DNA of 64,000 nucleotides from Oceanihabitans sp. 2_MG-2023 (GCF_030547245.1 NZ_JAUOQT010000002.1:186001-250000), one strand, 5' to 3'; numbered from the stretch's first letter, positions 7,630 through 19,036 are shown. Numbers and translations: made by a program. The notes: a model not told the origin generated them from the letters alone.

Positions 7630-10600
7630 ATGCTTAAGAAACAAGGACTTTATTTACCAGAATTTGAACACGATAATTGTGGTGCAGGATTTATATGTAG
7701 TTTAACAGGAAAACGATCAAATGACATTATACATAAAGCGCTTGAAATCCTAGTAAAACTAGAGCATCGCGGAGCTGTAAGTTCTGACGGAGTAACTGGG
7801 GATGGCGCTGGAATATTAATTGATATTCCGCATAAATTTTTTAAAATATTTTGTGATTTCGACTTACCTGAAACTGGTCAATATGCCGTTAGTAATGTAT
7901 TCCTTCCAAAAAAGGATAATCAACGTCAATTTTGTATCGATGTTTTTGAAAAAGAAATACAAAATCAAGGCCTAAAATTAATTGGCTGGAGAGATGTACC
8001 TGTTAATAGTGAAGTTTTAGGAAAAGTTGCTAAAACAACAGAGCCTTTTGTAAAACAAATTTTTATTGGAAAGGCAGATGAAAACCAAACAGAAAGAGAA
8101 TTCAACCTAAAATTATATGCTGCCCGTAAAATTGCAGAACACACAATATATGATTCTAAATTATCAGAATCTAAATTCTTTTATCTACCAAGTTTATCTA
8201 CCAAAATAATAATCTTTAAAGGATTATTAATGCCAGAACATATTAATGAGTATTATTTAGATCTTTTTAATTCGGCTTTAGATACACGATTAGCATTAGT
8301 ACATCAACGTTTTTCTACAAACACCTTCCCTACTTGGGATTTAGCACAACCTTTTAGATATATATGTCATAATGGGGAAATAAACACCGTAAGAGGTAAC
8401 ATATCACGCATGTTTTCTCGAGAAGAAATTATGGAAAGCCCTTTATTTGGTGATGATATAAAAAAAATAATCCCAACCATTTTAAAAGGAAAATCGGATT
8501 CTGCTACCTTAGATATGGTTGTCGAATTATTATTAATGACAGGTCGATCGCTTCCAGAAGCTATGATGATGTTGGTACCAGAAGCATGGGAGAAAAACCC
8601 AAATATGTCGGATGCTAAAAAGGCATTTTACGAGTATAATTCTTGCTTAATGGAACCTTGGGATGGACCTGCTTCTATTCCTTTTACAGATGGTAATTTT
8701 ATTGGAGCAGTACTAGATCGAAACGGGCTTCGTCCTTCTCGTTATACCGTTACTAAACTAGGAAATGTTATCATGTCTTCTGAAACAGGTGTCGTAGATA
8801 TTAAACCTGAAAACGTAGAGTATCATGGTCGTTTAGAACCCGGAAAAATGTTTTTAGTAAACATGAATGAAGGTAGGATAGTTAATGACGAAGAGATAAA
8901 AGAAGAAATTGCAAACAAATATCCTTATAGAAAATGGCTTAACGAAAATCTAATCCACCTTAGAGATATTAAGGCAAAAAAAGGACCTATTAAGTACGAC
9001 GAAATAGCTCTTAAAAAACGTGAAGTTGTTTTTGGCTATACACAAGAAGATATAAACACCATTATAAGACCCATGGCGCAATTAGGGAAAGAACCTATTG
9101 GATCTATGGGAAGTGACTCACCTATCGCAATTTTATCTGAAAAACCACAACTAATATACAACTACTTTAAACAGCTATTTGCACAAGTTACTAATCCGCC
9201 TTTAGACGGAATTCGAGAAGAATTAATCACAGATATTAGCTTAACTTTAGGTAGTGATGTAAATCTTTTTGACATCAATGCAGAACACTGCAAAAAACTA
9301 AAAATTCAAAACCCGGTTATTTCAAAACACGATTTAGATAAGATAAGAGATTACGATACAAATCCAGATTTTAAAGTAGAATCTATTTCTATGTTATATG
9401 AAGTAAATCGTGGATTAAACGAATTAGAAGTAGCACTTGAAAACCTAGTTACCAAGGCTTCTAAAGCAATAGATAATGGTGCAAATATTATTATTTTATC
9501 TGATAGATTTGTAGACGAAAATCACGCACCAATTCCTGCTCTTTTAGCATGTTCATATTTAAATCATGCACTTCATAAATTAGAAAAACGTTCAAAAATA
9601 AGTTTAATTATTGAATCGGCAGAACCGCGTGAAGTGCATCACTTTGCATTACTATTTGGTTATGGAGCAAGCGCAGTAAATCCTTATATTGTAAATGAGA
9701 TTGTACAAAAACAAATCAACAACCAAGATGTTACCGATTTAGAATATTTAACTGCAATAAAAAATTATAATAAAGCAGTCGGAAAAGGCATATTAAAGGT
9801 GATGAATAAAATTGGTATTTCAACACTTAACTCGTACAGAGGTTCTCAATTATTTGAATGTATTGGAATAAACACAACAACTGTTGAAAAATACTTCCCT
9901 AACACAACAACCAGAATTCAAGGTATAGGATTAAGAGAAATTGAGCAAGAAATTGTAAAACGTCATAAAAAAGCATTTCATAAAAACACAGAACCAGATA
10001 TTGAAGTAGGTGGAGATTATAGATGGAGACGCGGACAAGAAAAACACATGTTCAATCCGCTAACTGTTGCTAAACTTCAAGAATCGGTTAGAACGAATAA
10101 AGCATCTACTTTTAAAGAATACTCCGAATTGGTAAACAATCAATCCAAAAGCTTAATGACTATTAGAGGCTTGTTTGAATTCGATCAATTCGACCCAATT
10201 CCTCTAGAAGAAGTAGAACCTTGGACAGAGATTGTAAAACGTTTTAAAACTGGCGCCATGTCTTATGGCTCCATTAGTAAAGAAGCTCATGAAAATTTAG
10301 CTGTTGCCATGAATAGAATTGGAGGGAAATCTAATTCTGGCGAAGGTGGAGAAGATCAAGAACGATTCTATAAAACCTCACAAGGAGATTGGAAAAACTC
10401 TGCCATAAAACAAGTAGCTTCTGGCCGTTTTGGTGTAACATCAAATTACTTAACAAGTGCAAACGAAATTCAAATAAAAATAGCGCAAGGTGCTAAACCT
10501 GGAGAAGGCGGTCAATTACCAGGACCTAAGGTAAATAGAGAAATTGCTAAAACTAGAAATTCTACTCCTTATGTTGGACTAATCTCTCCACCACCGCATC

Positions 10601-12126
10601 ACGATATTTATTCTATTGAAGATTTATCTCAATTAATTTACGATGTAAAATCTGCAAACAGATCGGCTAGAATTAATGTAAAACTAGTTTCAGAAGTTGG
10701 TGTAGGAACCGTTGCAGCAGGTGTTGCCAAAGCAAAAGCAGATGTTATTTTAGTATCTGGTTTTGATGGAGGAACAGGAGCTTCCCCTTTAACATCCTTA
10801 CGACACTGTGGCTTACCATGGGAACTTGGTATTGCCGAAGCACAACAAACACTAGTAATGAACGACCTTAGAAATCGTATTGTTTTAGAATGTGACGGAC
10901 AATTAAAAACAGGTAGAGATGTTGCTATAGCTTGTTTATTAGGAGCAGAAGAATTTGGCTTTGCAACAGCACCTTTAGTAGCCTCTGGCTGCATCATGAT
11001 GCGTGTTTGCCATTTAAACACCTGCCCAGTTGGTATTGCAACTCAAAATCCAGAATTACGTAAAAAGTTTAAAGGAAAGCCAGAACACGTAGTTAACTAC
11101 ATGTATTTTGTAGCGCAAGAATTACGTGAAATCATGGCAAAACTAGGGTTTAGAACTATTAATGAAATGGTAGGTCAATCTCAAAAATTAAATAGAAATA
11201 AAGCTATTGATCATTATAAATCTTCAGGAATAGACTTAACTCCTATTCTTCACAAAGTAGAAGTTGCTGAAGATGTAAAACTATATAACACCTATTGCCA
11301 AGACCACAATTTAAATGTACACTTAGATTTTAAGATCATTAAACAAGCACACCAAGCTTTATTTAGAAGGCAAAAAACACAATTTGAATTACCTATCACT
11401 AATATTGACCGAGCAGTTGGTGCTATTGTTAGTAATGAAATTTCAAAAATTTATGGTGCAGATGGTCTACCAGAAGACACTATAGATATAGACTTTCATG
11501 GTTCGGCCGGACAAAGTTTTGGCGCATTTGCTACCAAAGGATTAAAATTTACGGTTCATGGAAACACAAACGATTACTTAGGTAAAGGTTTATCTGGAGC
11601 TAAAATTATTATTAAAGTTCCCGAAAAATGCACCATTGTTCCTGAAGACAATATCATTACAGGAAACGTAACATTATATGGTGCAACCTCGGGAGAAGTA
11701 TACATAAACGGAAAAGCTGGAGAGCGTTTTTGTGTTAGAAATTCTGGTGCAAAAGCAGTTGTGGAAGGCATTGGAGATCATGGTTGTGAATATATGACTG
11801 GTGGAGTTGCTGTTATTTTAGGAGCTGTAGGAAGAAATTTTGGAGCAGGAATGAGCGGCGGGATTGCATTTGTTTTAGATGAAGATGAAACCTTTAAACA
11901 AAACTGTAATGCTGAAGATTTAAATGTCGATCCTATACATAGCGAAGAAGATGCACTTCAACTAAAACAATTAATTGAAAATCATTTAGAAGCTACAGGA
12001 AGCCCATTGGCAGATCGTATTTTAAAAGACTGGAACAACTACCTTCCAAAGTTTAAAAAAGTATTACCAGAAGAATACAGACAAGCATTATTAAGATTAG
12101 AACAAGAACAATTAGAATTAGCGTAA
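7630..12126 (+). CDS. gltB: Glutamate synthase, large (alpha) subunit
   Basis: 1498 residues, the usual size for bacterial NADPH-GOGAT alpha subunit. Order: N-terminal Ntn-type amidotransferase domain whose nucleophile is Cys17 (HDNCGAGF) after a 16-residue propeptide, central domain, FMN-binding synthase domain (about 870-1250) and C-terminal beta-helix domain rich in Gly. Three cysteines in [15 protein letters not shown] match the 3Fe-4S ligands. It transfers the amide of glutamine to 2-oxoglutarate, giving two glutamates. gltD follows after 3 bp, and amt-glnB lie divergently upstream, forming an ammonium-assimilation block. Confidence 0.97.
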   Translation: MLKKQGLYLPEFEHDNCGAGFICSLTGKRSNDIIHKALEILVKLEHRGAVSSDGVTGDGAGILIDIPHKFFKIFCDFDLPETGQYAVSNVFLPKKDNQRQFCIDVFEKEIQNQGLKLIGWRDVPVNSEVLGKVAKTTEPFVKQIFIGKADENQTEREFNLKLYAARKIAEHTIYDSKLSESKFFYLPSLSTKIIIFKGLLMPEHINEYYLDLFNSALDTRLALVHQRFSTNTFPTWDLAQPFRYICHNGEINTVRGNISRMFSREEIMESPLFGDDIKKIIPTILKGKSDSATLDMVVELLLMTGRSLPEAMMMLVPEAWEKNPNMSDAKKAFYEYNSCLMEPWDGPASIPFTDGNFIGAVLDRNGLRPSRYTVTKLGNVIMSSETGVVDIKPENVEYHGRLEPGKMFLVNMNEGRIVNDEEIKEEIANKYPYRKWLNENLIHLRDIKAKKGPIKYDEIALKKREVVFGYTQEDINTIIRPMAQLGKEPIGSMGSDSPIAILSEKPQLIYNYFKQLFAQVTNPPLDGIREELITDISLTLGSDVNLFDINAEHCKKLKIQNPVISKHDLDKIRDYDTNPDFKVESISMLYEVNRGLNELEVALENLVTKASKAIDNGANIIILSDRFVDENHAPIPALLACSYLNHALHKLEKRSKISLIIESAEPREVHHFALLFGYGASAVNPYIVNEIVQKQINNQDVTDLEYLTAIKNYNKAVGKGILKVMNKIGISTLNSYRGSQLFECIGINTTTVEKYFPNTTTRIQGIGLREIEQEIVKRHKKAFHKNTEPDIEVGGDYRWRRGQEKHMFNPLTVAKLQESVRTNKASTFKEYSELVNNQSKSLMTIRGLFEFDQFDPIPLEEVEPWTEIVKRFKTGAMSYGSISKEAHENLAVAMNRIGGKSNSGEGGEDQERFYKTSQGDWKNSAIKQVASGRFGVTSNYLTSANEIQIKIAQGAKPGEGGQLPGPKVNREIAKTRNSTPYVGLISPPPHHDIYSIEDLSQLIYDVKSANRSARINVKLVSEVGVGTVAAGVAKAKADVILVSGFDGGTGASPLTSLRHCGLPWELGIAEAQQTLVMNDLRNRIVLECDGQLKTGRDVAIACLLGAEEFGFATAPLVASGCIMMRVCHLNTCPVGIATQNPELRKKFKGKPEHVVNYMYFVAQELREIMAKLGFRTINEMVGQSQKLNRNKAIDHYKSSGIDLTPILHKVEVAEDVKLYNTYCQDHNLNVHLDFKIIKQAHQALFRRQKTQFELPITNIDRAVGAIVSNEISKIYGADGLPEDTIDIDFHGSAGQSFGAFATKGLKFTVHGNTNDYLGKGLSGAKIIIKVPEKCTIVPEDNIITGNVTLYGATSGEVYINGKAGERFCVRNSGAKAVVEGIGDHGCEYMTGGVAVILGAVGRNFGAGMSGGIAFVLDEDETFKQNCNAEDLNVDPIHSEEDALQLKQLIENHLEATGSPLADRILKDWNNYLPKFKKVLPEEYRQALLRLEQEQLELA

Positions 12127-12129
12127 ATT

Positions 12130-13596
12130 ATGGGAAAGACAACAGGATTTTTAGAATTTGAGCGCCAAAACGAAAGTTATATAGCACCAAAAAAACGAAT
12201 TGAAAACTACAAAGAATTTACAATTCCTTTAAAAGAAGAAAAATTAAAAGATCAAGGTGCACGTTGCATGGATTGCGGAATACCGTTTTGCCATAGTGGC
12301 TGTCCGCTTGGAAATTTAATTCCAGATTTTAATGACAAAGTATACAAAGGAAAATGGAAAGAGGCTGCCGAAATATTACACAAAACAAATAACTTCCCTG
12401 AATTTACCGGTAGACTATGTCCTGCTCCTTGTGAAGAAGCATGTGTTTTAGGCATTAACGAAGATCCTGTAACCATAGAAAATATTGAAAAAAACATAGT
12501 TGAAACCGCTTTTAACGAAGGCTGGATCACTGCACAACCTCCAAAAATTAGAACCGAAAAAACCGTTGCCATTATTGGTTCTGGACCTGCAGGATTAGCT
12601 GCTGCACAACAATTAAATCGAGCTGGACATACCGTTACTGTTTTTGAAAGAGATGAAAAAGTTGGCGGATTATTACGTTACGGAATTCCAGATTTTAAGA
12701 TGGAAAAAAACGTTATCGACAGACGTGTTAAGGTTTTAGAAGAAGAAGGAATTACGTTTAAAACCAATGCACACGTTGGAGAAAACATAGATGCAAACAA
12801 AATAAAAGATGACTTTGACGCTGTAGTTTTATGTGGTGGAGCAACAGTTAGAAGAAACATCCCTATTCCTGGAGCCGATCTAAAAGGGGTAACACAAGCA
12901 ATGGATTTTTTAAAGCTAAACAACCAATATGTAGATGGTTTAGTAGCATTTAAAGATGTGATTTCTGCCGAAGCTAAAAATGTTATTGTTATTGGTGGAG
13001 GAGATACAGGTAGCGATTGTATAGGAACTTCTAATCGTCATGGAGCAACTTCGGTTACTAATTTTGAAATATTAAGCAAACCAACCGAAGGTAGACCTGC
13101 GCATCAACCTTGGCCTTATTGGCCAATGAAGCTAAAAACAACATCTTCACACCAAGAAGGTGTAGAACGTTTTTTTAGCATTTCTACAAAAGAATTTTTA
13201 GGAGATAAAAAAGGTAACTTAATTGGTTTAAAAACGGTGGAAGTAGAATGGATTTTTACTCCTGGCGAAAGACCACAACTTAAAGAACTACCTAATACTG
13301 AAAAAGAATGGAAATGCGACTTAGCATTATTAGCACTTGGTTTTACAGGAGCTGAAAAAACATTAGCAGATCAGTTTGGTTTGAACATGGATTTTAGAAC
13401 CAATATTGAAGCATCTACAAAAGATTACAAAACCAACATCCCTGGTATTTTTGCCGCTGGAGATATGCGTCGTGGACAGTCGCTAATTGTCTGGGCAATC
13501 TCCGAAGGAAGACAAGCAGCACATTATGTAGACACTTATTTAATGGGAGAATCTTGTTTACCTTTAAAGGACGACAGTGATTTACCTAGAGCTTAA
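12130..13596 (+). CDS. gltD: Glutamate synthase, small (beta) subunit
   Basis: 488-residue iron-sulfur flavoprotein that passes electrons from NADPH to the large subunit. N-terminal cysteines 46, 49, 54 and 58 (CMDCGIPFCHSGC) and 97, 101 and 105 (CPAPCEEAC) form the cluster-binding motifs. GSGPAG at 150-155 is the FAD dinucleotide fold and IGGGDTGSDC is the NADPH fold. A further FAD-binding segment, GIFAAGDMRRGQS, is near the C-terminus. It is co-transcribed with gltB and ends at a bidirectional terminator shared with argH. Confidence 0.97.
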   Translation: MGKTTGFLEFERQNESYIAPKKRIENYKEFTIPLKEEKLKDQGARCMDCGIPFCHSGCPLGNLIPDFNDKVYKGKWKEAAEILHKTNNFPEFTGRLCPAPCEEACVLGINEDPVTIENIEKNIVETAFNEGWITAQPPKIRTEKTVAIIGSGPAGLAAAQQLNRAGHTVTVFERDEKVGGLLRYGIPDFKMEKNVIDRRVKVLEEEGITFKTNAHVGENIDANKIKDDFDAVVLCGGATVRRNIPIPGADLKGVTQAMDFLKLNNQYVDGLVAFKDVISAEAKNVIVIGGGDTGSDCIGTSNRHGATSVTNFEILSKPTEGRPAHQPWPYWPMKLKTTSSHQEGVERFFSISTKEFLGDKKGNLIGLKTVEVEWIFTPGERPQLKELPNTEKEWKCDLALLALGFTGAEKTLADQFGLNMDFRTNIEASTKDYKTNIPGIFAAGDMRRGQSLIVWAISEGRQAAHYVDTYLMGESCLPLKDDSDLPRA

Positions 13597-13621
13597 AATC
13601 CTGAAAATATAGGATAAACAC

Positions 13622-13654
13622 AAAAAAAGCACCTTAAAAAAGGTGCTTTTTTTT
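13622..13654. terminator. Bidirectional terminator between gltD and argH
   Basis: AAAAAAGCACCTT / AAGGTGCTTTTTT hairpin flanked by A and T runs in the 75 bp between convergent gltD and argH, so it can end both operons. Confidence 0.92.
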
Positions 13655-13670
13655 ACTATAAATACATACT

Positions 13671-14945
13671 TTACTCCGGAAATTTTTGCTTAATCCAATC
13701 CAAACACAAATTACCAATACTACCAACATGGGAATGTTTTTTAGACATGTCGGGTTTGTAAGTTCCACTCTCCACTTCTCCTCCAATTTTTTGATATGCT
13801 TCTCTAAACGGCATACCTTCCACTACTAAAGTATTAATATTATCTACTGTAAAAAGGTATTGATATTTTGCATCATTTAAATCGATATTTTTCACAATAA
13901 CTTGTTGAATTGCGTAATTAAAAATATCTAATAAGTCTTTTACATCTTCTATTGCAGCAATTATATTTTCTTTTAACAGCTGAAAATCTCTATGATAACC
14001 GCTTGGCAAATTATTAGTAATTAAAACCATTTCGGTATGTAATGCTTGTATTTTATTTGCTTTTCCTCTAATCAATTCAAAAACATCCGGATTCTTTTTA
14101 TGCGGCATGATACTACTTCCTGTAGTTAATTCATCTGGAAATGCAATAAAGCCAAAATTCTGACTATTATACACGCAAATATCCATTGCAAAACGCGCTA
14201 AAGTATTACACACACTTCCTAAAGCCAAAGCAATAGTACGCTCGCTTTTCCCTCTGCTCATTTGTGCGGCAACAACATTGTATTTTAAAGTCGAGAAATT
14301 TAACTCTTTAGTTGTTAATTGCCTATCTATAGGAAAAGAACTTCCGTAACCAGCTGCAGAACCTAATGGGTTTTGGTCTACCGTTTTTAATGCTGCATTT
14401 AGCAAATACACATCGTCAATTAGCACTTCTGCATAAGCAGAAAACCACAAACCAAATGAGGAGGGCATTGCAACTTGTAAATGTGTATAACCAGGAAGCA
14501 GCGCTTCTTTATGTGTTTCTGCTAAATTTAAAAGTGTTTCAAAAAACGTTTTTGTTTTAGTGTTTATTTCTTTTAAACTCTCCTTATAATACAATTGTAA
14601 TGCAACTAAAACCTGATCGTTTCTAGAACGTGCTGTGTGGATTTTTTTTCCTACTTCACCTAAAGTTTTAGTCAACTCATATTCAATTTTAGAATGCACA
14701 TCTTCAAAAGAATCCTCAATAACGAATGTTCCATTTTCAATAGTTTCAGCAATAGCTTGTAATCCACATTTTAGTTGTTCTAATTCTTCCGTAGAAATAA
14801 TACCAATCGACTCTAACATAATCGCATGAGCTAACGAAGCTTGCACATCGTACTTTGCAATATACAGGTCAATTTCTCTATCGTTTCCAACGGTAAATTG
14901 TTCTATTTTTTTATCGATACTAATTCCTTTATCCCAGAGTTTCAT
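13671..14945 (-). CDS. argH: Argininosuccinate lyase
   Basis: Last enzyme of arginine synthesis: splits argininosuccinate into arginine and fumarate. The superfamily signature GSSIMPHKKNPD is at 276-287 (Ser277 or Ser278 region supplies the catalytic serine), and T154-H155 of YTHLQ matches the second conserved region. The 424-residue length is somewhat short for the family (about 460), the difference being mainly at the C-terminal end. It is last in the nine-gene minus-strand arginine operon, separated from argE by a gap holding an inverted repeat. Confidence 0.96.
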   Translation of the reverse strand: MKLWDKGISIDKKIEQFTVGNDREIDLYIAKYDVQASLAHAIMLESIGIISTEELEQLKCGLQAIAETIENGTFVIEDSFEDVHSKIEYELTKTLGEVGKKIHTARSRNDQVLVALQLYYKESLKEINTKTKTFFETLLNLAETHKEALLPGYTHLQVAMPSSFGLWFSAYAEVLIDDVYLLNAALKTVDQNPLGSAAGYGSSFPIDRQLTTKELNFSTLKYNVVAAQMSRGKSERTIALALGSVCNTLARFAMDICVYNSQNFGFIAFPDELTTGSSIMPHKKNPDVFELIRGKANKIQALHTEMVLITNNLPSGYHRDFQLLKENIIAAIEDVKDLLDIFNYAIQQVIVKNIDLNDAKYQYLFTVDNINTLVVEGMPFREAYQKIGGEVESGTYKPDMSKKHSHVGSIGNLCLDWIKQKFPE

Positions 14946-14973
14946 TTTAATAAATTTTAATTCTTAAAATTTA

Positions 14974-15056
14974 GAATCAAGATCCAAGACCGCTTCGCTG
15001 TTAGAAAAAAAAACAGTTTACTCTTACGTCTGAGTATTTGTCTTGGTTCTTGATTC
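14974..15056. repeat. Inverted repeat in the argE-argH gap
   Basis: GAATCAAGATCCAAGAC (14974-14990) and GTCTTGGTTCTTGATTC (15040-15056) are inverted complements with one mismatch, 49 bp apart. The loop contains CGCTTCGCTG and a second dyad, ACTCTTACGTCTGAGT. The arms resemble repeats I recall from flavobacterial intergenic DNA. The RNA hairpin could protect or attenuate the message ahead of argH. Confidence 0.7.
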
Positions 15057-15066
15057 TTCTTATTTT

Positions 15067-16128
15067 TTATAATACTTTTTCTAATAATTCAATATAAATT
15101 TTAATCCCATCTTCAATTTCATTAATATGAATAAACTCATTTGCAGAATGTGATCTCGTACTATCTCCTGGTCCTAGTTTTAAAGATGGACAACGCAACA
15201 CTGCTTGATCGGATAAGGTTGGAGAACCATAGGTACTTCTACCAATTTCTATTCCTGCAATTACTAGAGGGTGATCGATTGGAATAGAAGACGAATTTAA
15301 TTTTATACTTCTTGGAAGAATACTATCACAAGGCGCTTCTTTTTGCAAAACAGCAACAATATCTTGGTTAGAATATTTATCGTTTACACGCACATCTACT
15401 ACCAATTTAACATCTGCAGGCACTGCATTGTGTTGTTTACCTGCATTAATTTGTGTGACTGTCATTTTTACTTCGCCTAAAGCTTCAGAAGTTTTATCGA
15501 ACTTATAATTTTTAAACCATTCTAAAACCGAAATGGTATTATAAATAGCGTTGTCATCATTAGGATGTGCTGCATGACTTGGCGTTCCTTTTACTATTGC
15601 ATCAAAAACAACTAAACCTTTTTCGGCAACAGCCAAATGCATCAAAGTTGGTTCTCCAACAATAGCAACATCTACTTTTGGAATTACATCTAACATACTA
15701 TTTAAACCATCTGGACCACTGCTTTCTTCTTCCGCGGAAGCGACAATAACCAAATTAAAACGCAGATTTTCTCTGTTATAAAAATATGCAAAAGTGGCTA
15801 ATAAACTTACCAAACAACCACCTGCATCATTACTACCTAAACCATACAGTTTACCATCTTCTACAATAGCTTTAAATGGGTCTTTAGTATAACCATTATT
15901 AGGTTTCACCGTATCGTGATGCGAATTTAATAATAAGGTTGGCTTGCCATCTTGAAAATGTTTATTGGTTGCCCAAACGTTATTTTTTGTTCGTTTAAAA
16001 GGAATATTTTGATTTTTAAACCATTGCTCGATATGTTGTGCAGTTTGATCTTCTTCCGAAGAAAACGACTGCGTTTCAATAAGTGTTTTTAACAGCTGTA
16101 TTGCTCTTGTTGTTAGATTTTCTATCAT
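15067..16128 (-). CDS. argE: M20 family N-acyl-ornithine/N-acyl-citrulline deacylase
   Basis: 353-residue zinc peptidase-like amidohydrolase. Metal ligands are visible in LLNSHHDTVKP (His/Asp), GSNDAGGCL (Asp), SAEEESSG (Glu-Glu) and the C-terminal STRSHSANEF (His). In Bacteroidota the carbamoyltransferase acts on acylated ornithine, so this enzyme probably removes the acyl group from N-acyl-citrulline rather than from ornithine. That is inferred from its neighbour argF'. The ATG overlaps the argB stop by four bases (ATGA), indicating translational coupling. Confidence 0.9.
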   Translation of the reverse strand: MIENLTTRAIQLLKTLIETQSFSSEEDQTAQHIEQWFKNQNIPFKRTKNNVWATNKHFQDGKPTLLLNSHHDTVKPNNGYTKDPFKAIVEDGKLYGLGSNDAGGCLVSLLATFAYFYNRENLRFNLVIVASAEEESSGPDGLNSMLDVIPKVDVAIVGEPTLMHLAVAEKGLVVFDAIVKGTPSHAAHPNDDNAIYNTISVLEWFKNYKFDKTSEALGEVKMTVTQINAGKQHNAVPADVKLVVDVRVNDKYSNQDIVAVLQKEAPCDSILPRSIKLNSSSIPIDHPLVIAGIEIGRSTYGSPTLSDQAVLRCPSLKLGPGDSTRSHSANEFIHINEIEDGIKIYIELLEKVL

Positions 16129-16901
16129 TTTGTAATGGTTGTATGTTTATTCTTTGCATTAAAAAGCATGTCTGATTTGCCAATACAAACTTTTTGAACG
16201 TGATGATGTATAGCATGAAAACAGTTGTTTAATTTAGGAAGCATACCTTCAAAAATCACTTTATTTTCCACCAATGTTTTATAAGTAGCAGTGTTGATGT
16301 TTTCTATTACAGAATCATCGTCTTCTACATGTTCTAAAACACCATTTTTTTCGAAACAATAATATAATTCTGTCTTAAATACTGTAGACAAACCAATAGC
16401 TAATTCGGAAGCAATCGTATCTGCATTTGTATTTAATAATTGTCCGTTTTCATCGTGCGTTATAGCACAAAACACAGGAGTAATAGCATTATTTAAAAGT
16501 AACACCAAGATTTCTGTATTCACCTCTTTTACATCTCCAACAAAACCATAATCAATATTTTTTACTAGTCGTTTATTAGAAACAATCGTATTTCCATCTG
16601 CACCAGAAAAACCAATCGCGTTACAATTATTTGCTTGTAACTGCGCTACTACATTCTTGTTTATCTTTCCAGCATACACCATTGTAATAATATCTAAAGT
16701 ACCAGCATCTGTAACACGTCTTCCATCAATCATATTAACCTCAACTTTCATTTTTTGTGCTAGTCTAGTTGCTAATTTTCCGCCACCATGAACTAATATT
16801 TTTGGCCCAGTGATCCTTGCAAATGCATTTAAAAATTCTTGTAAAGCATCATCGTTATCGATAATATTTCCGCCAATTTTTATGATTTTTAGTGTTTTCA
16901 T
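16125..16901 (-). CDS. argB: N-acylglutamate kinase
   Basis: 258-residue member of the amino-acid kinase family, phosphorylating the gamma-carboxyl of N-acetyl- or N-succinylglutamate. KIGGNII and the glycine loop VHGGGKLATRLAQKM (about 39-53) bind ATP and substrate, and FSGADGN and LNTNADTIASELA match later conserved blocks. The pathway appears to use succinylated intermediates (see argF'), so succinylglutamate may be the true substrate. It lies between argF' (1 bp) and argE (4-bp overlap). Confidence 0.93.
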   Translation of the reverse strand: MKTLKIIKIGGNIIDNDDALQEFLNAFARITGPKILVHGGGKLATRLAQKMKVEVNMIDGRRVTDAGTLDIITMVYAGKINKNVVAQLQANNCNAIGFSGADGNTIVSNKRLVKNIDYGFVGDVKEVNTEILVLLLNNAITPVFCAITHDENGQLLNTNADTIASELAIGLSTVFKTELYYCFEKNGVLEHVEDDDSVIENINTATYKTLVENKVIFEGMLPKLNNCFHAIHHHVQKVCIGKSDMLFNAKNKHTTITK

Positions 16902-16902
16902 T

Positions 16903-17838
16903 TTAAAGATTTTCTAATATTTGCTTCAAGACAATTTGTGCTGAAAACGTTCTGTTATTTGCTTGCTGAATCACCACCGAATTTTCACCATCTAAGACAG
17001 CATCTTCTACAACCAAATTTCGTCTAACAGGTAAGCAATGCATAAATTTTGCCTTGCCTAACTTGGCTTTGGTCATCATCCAATTTTCATCTTGATTTAA
17101 TACTTTTCCGTAGTCTTTATAATTACTCCAGTTTTTTACATACACAAAATCGGCATCTTTTAAAGCCTCTTCTTGATTGTAGTGTATGCTAGTATTTTTG
17201 GTAATTGCTTGATTTAGCTCATAGCCTTCGGGATGCGTAATACTTAAGTCGACATCCATATTTTGCATCATTTCTACAAACGAATTTGCAACAGCCTGTG
17301 GCAATGCTTTAGGATGCGGAGCCCAAGACAAAACCACTTTAGGTTTCGCTTTTTCTGCTAATTCACTTATAGTAATTGCATCTGCTAATGCTTGTAAAGG
17401 ATGCGCAGTTGCGCTTTCCATATTTACAATAGGAACACTTGCGTATTTGATAAAACTACTCATAATCCTTTCAGATTCATCTAATTTTTTATCTGTTAAA
17501 CTTGGAAAAGCCCTTACTGCAATCACATCTGCATATTGTGATATTACTTGCGCAGCTTCCTTTATGTGTTCTGAAGTATTTGCATTCATAATTGTACCAT
17601 CTTCAAACTCTAAATTCCAAGCGTCATTTACGTTAAGAATCATGACATTCATCCCTAAGTTTTTCGCTGCTTTTTCTGTACTTAGTCTCGTTCTTAAACT
17701 AGCATTAAAAAAAAGCATCACAAGGGTTTTATTCTTTCCTAAATCTTGAAACTCGTATGGATTCATTTTTAGTAAAATGGCTTCCTTTATGATTTCTTGA
17801 AGATTTGAAACATCCGTTATGTTGGTGTATTTTTTCAT
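16903..17838 (-). CDS. argF': N-succinylornithine (or N-acetylornithine) carbamoyltransferase
   Basis: Carbamoyltransferase of the type that acts on acylated ornithine, giving N-acylcitrulline. FFNASLRTRLST is the carbamoyl-phosphate motif, MHCLPVRRN the ornithine-side motif, and HPLQALAD is conserved. As I recall the Bacteroides fragilis and Xanthomonas structures, one residue decides succinyl (Pro, or Ser/Ala/Val by mutation) versus acetyl (Glu) substrate. The aligned residue here is Ser (IMNANTSEHI), favouring succinylornithine. The ATG at 17844 gives MNMKKY. I chose the second ATG because family members begin MKK. Confidence 0.88.
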   Translation of the reverse strand: MKKYTNITDVSNLQEIIKEAILLKMNPYEFQDLGKNKTLVMLFFNASLRTRLSTEKAAKNLGMNVMILNVNDAWNLEFEDGTIMNANTSEHIKEAAQVISQYADVIAVRAFPSLTDKKLDESERIMSSFIKYASVPIVNMESATAHPLQALADAITISELAEKAKPKVVLSWAPHPKALPQAVANSFVEMMQNMDVDLSITHPEGYELNQAITKNTSIHYNQEEALKDADFVYVKNWSNYKDYGKVLNQDENWMMTKAKLGKAKFMHCLPVRRNLVVEDAVLDGENSVVIQQANNRTFSAQIVLKQILENL

Positions 17839-17842
17839 ATTC

Positions 17843-17863
17843 ATTCCCCATAAAAATGGGAAT
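17843..17863. repeat. Short palindrome in the argD-argF' gap
   Basis: ATTCCCCAT / ATGGGAAT around an AAAA loop, with one unpaired C. It is similar in layout to the ATTCCTGC...GCAGGAAT elements at 26213-26290. It overlaps the possible upstream start codon of argF', which supports the internal start. Confidence 0.6.
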
Positions 17864-17869
17864 TTTTAA

Positions 17870-18997
17870 TTAATCTAATTCTTTTTTTAAAGCTTCAAAA
17901 AACAAATCCACATGTGTTTTTTTAATGGTTAAAGGAGGAAGAATTCGTAATAAATTAGGATTCTTGGCACTTCCTGTAAATATTTTTTGATTAAAAATTA
18001 GCTTTTTGCGAAGCTCTGCTATTGGAAAATCGAATTCCAATCCTAACATTAAACCTCGACCTTTTATCTTTTTTATTTCTGAAATTTCTTTTGTTTTTTC
18101 GACAAAGTAAGCTGAAATTTCTTTTACATTTTGCATTAAGTTTTCCTCTTCAATCACTTCTAAAACTACTGAAGAAGCAACACATGCTAGATGGTTTCCT
18201 CCAAAAGTGGTTCCTAATAAACCAAAGGTCGCTTTTATATTTGGATGGATTAAAATGCCACCAATTGGAAATCCATTTCCCATACCTTTAGCAACAGAAA
18301 TAATATCTGGTGTCACCTTATATTTTTGAAAGGCAAAAAAATCGCCAGTTCTTCCAAAACCAGATTGCACCTCATCTGCAATAAAGCAAGTGTTGTATTT
18401 TTTACATAGTGCATTTACACCTTCGTAAAATGCTGCTGTACTTTCATCTAATCCACCAACACCTTGAATACACTCTATAATTACTGCACAAACATCATTT
18501 TTAGCCAGCGCTTTTTCCAAAGCTTCTAAATCTCCTAAGGCTAAAATCTCAACTTCTTGTTGTGCATTAATTGGCGCAATTATTTTAGCATTATCTGTTG
18601 CAGCAACTGCTGCAGAAGTTCGACCATGAAAACCATTTTTAAAGGCAACTACTTTTTTCTTTTCGTTATGAAAGGAAGCTAATTTTAAAGCATTCTCGTT
18701 TGCTTCCGCTCCAGAATTACACAAAAACAATTGATAATCTTTACAACCAGAAAGTACTTCTAATTTATTTGCTAATGTTACTTGTAACGGATTCTGAATG
18801 GAGTTACTATAAAATCCTAATTTAGATACCTGTTCCGAAATTGCAGCTACATATTTTGGGTGAGAATGACCAATAGAAATCACTGCGTGACCTCCATACA
18901 AATCTAAATATTTAGTATTGTTTTTATCAAAAACAAAGACATCTTTCGCTTTTACAGGCGTGATATCGAACAATGGATATACGTTAAATAAACTCAT
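17870..18997 (-). CDS. argD: N-acylornithine aminotransferase
   Basis: PLP-dependent class III aminotransferase (375 residues) converting N-acyl-glutamate semialdehyde to N-acylornithine with glutamate as amino donor. The PLP lysine is in SVAKGMGNGFPIGG, the cofactor ring aspartate in FIADEVQSGFGRTG, and the phosphate loop in LCNSGAEANENALK. Position between proC and argF' in the operon fits the pathway order. Whether the acyl group is acetyl or succinyl is not readable from this protein alone. Confidence 0.93.
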   Translation of the reverse strand: MSLFNVYPLFDITPVKAKDVFVFDKNNTKYLDLYGGHAVISIGHSHPKYVAAISEQVSKLGFYSNSIQNPLQVTLANKLEVLSGCKDYQLFLCNSGAEANENALKLASFHNEKKKVVAFKNGFHGRTSAAVAATDNAKIIAPINAQQEVEILALGDLEALEKALAKNDVCAVIIECIQGVGGLDESTAAFYEGVNALCKKYNTCFIADEVQSGFGRTGDFFAFQKYKVTPDIISVAKGMGNGFPIGGILIHPNIKATFGLLGTTFGGNHLACVASSVVLEVIEEENLMQNVKEISAYFVEKTKEISEIKKIKGRGLMLGLEFDFPIAELRKKLIFNQKIFTGSAKNPNLLRILPPLTIKKTHVDLFFEALKKELD

Positions 18998-19036
18998 GCT
19001 TTTTTTATTTATCTAATGGAGTATACTCCATTGCAA

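Noticed and set aside
10638-11021. 127-codon frame antisense to gltB
   Set aside because: It lies fully inside the FMN domain of a conserved gene and shows no domain or start context.
14974-15056. CRISPR array or phage attachment site
   Set aside because: Only one inverted pair is present, no spaced direct repeats, no cas or integrase gene anywhere in the window.
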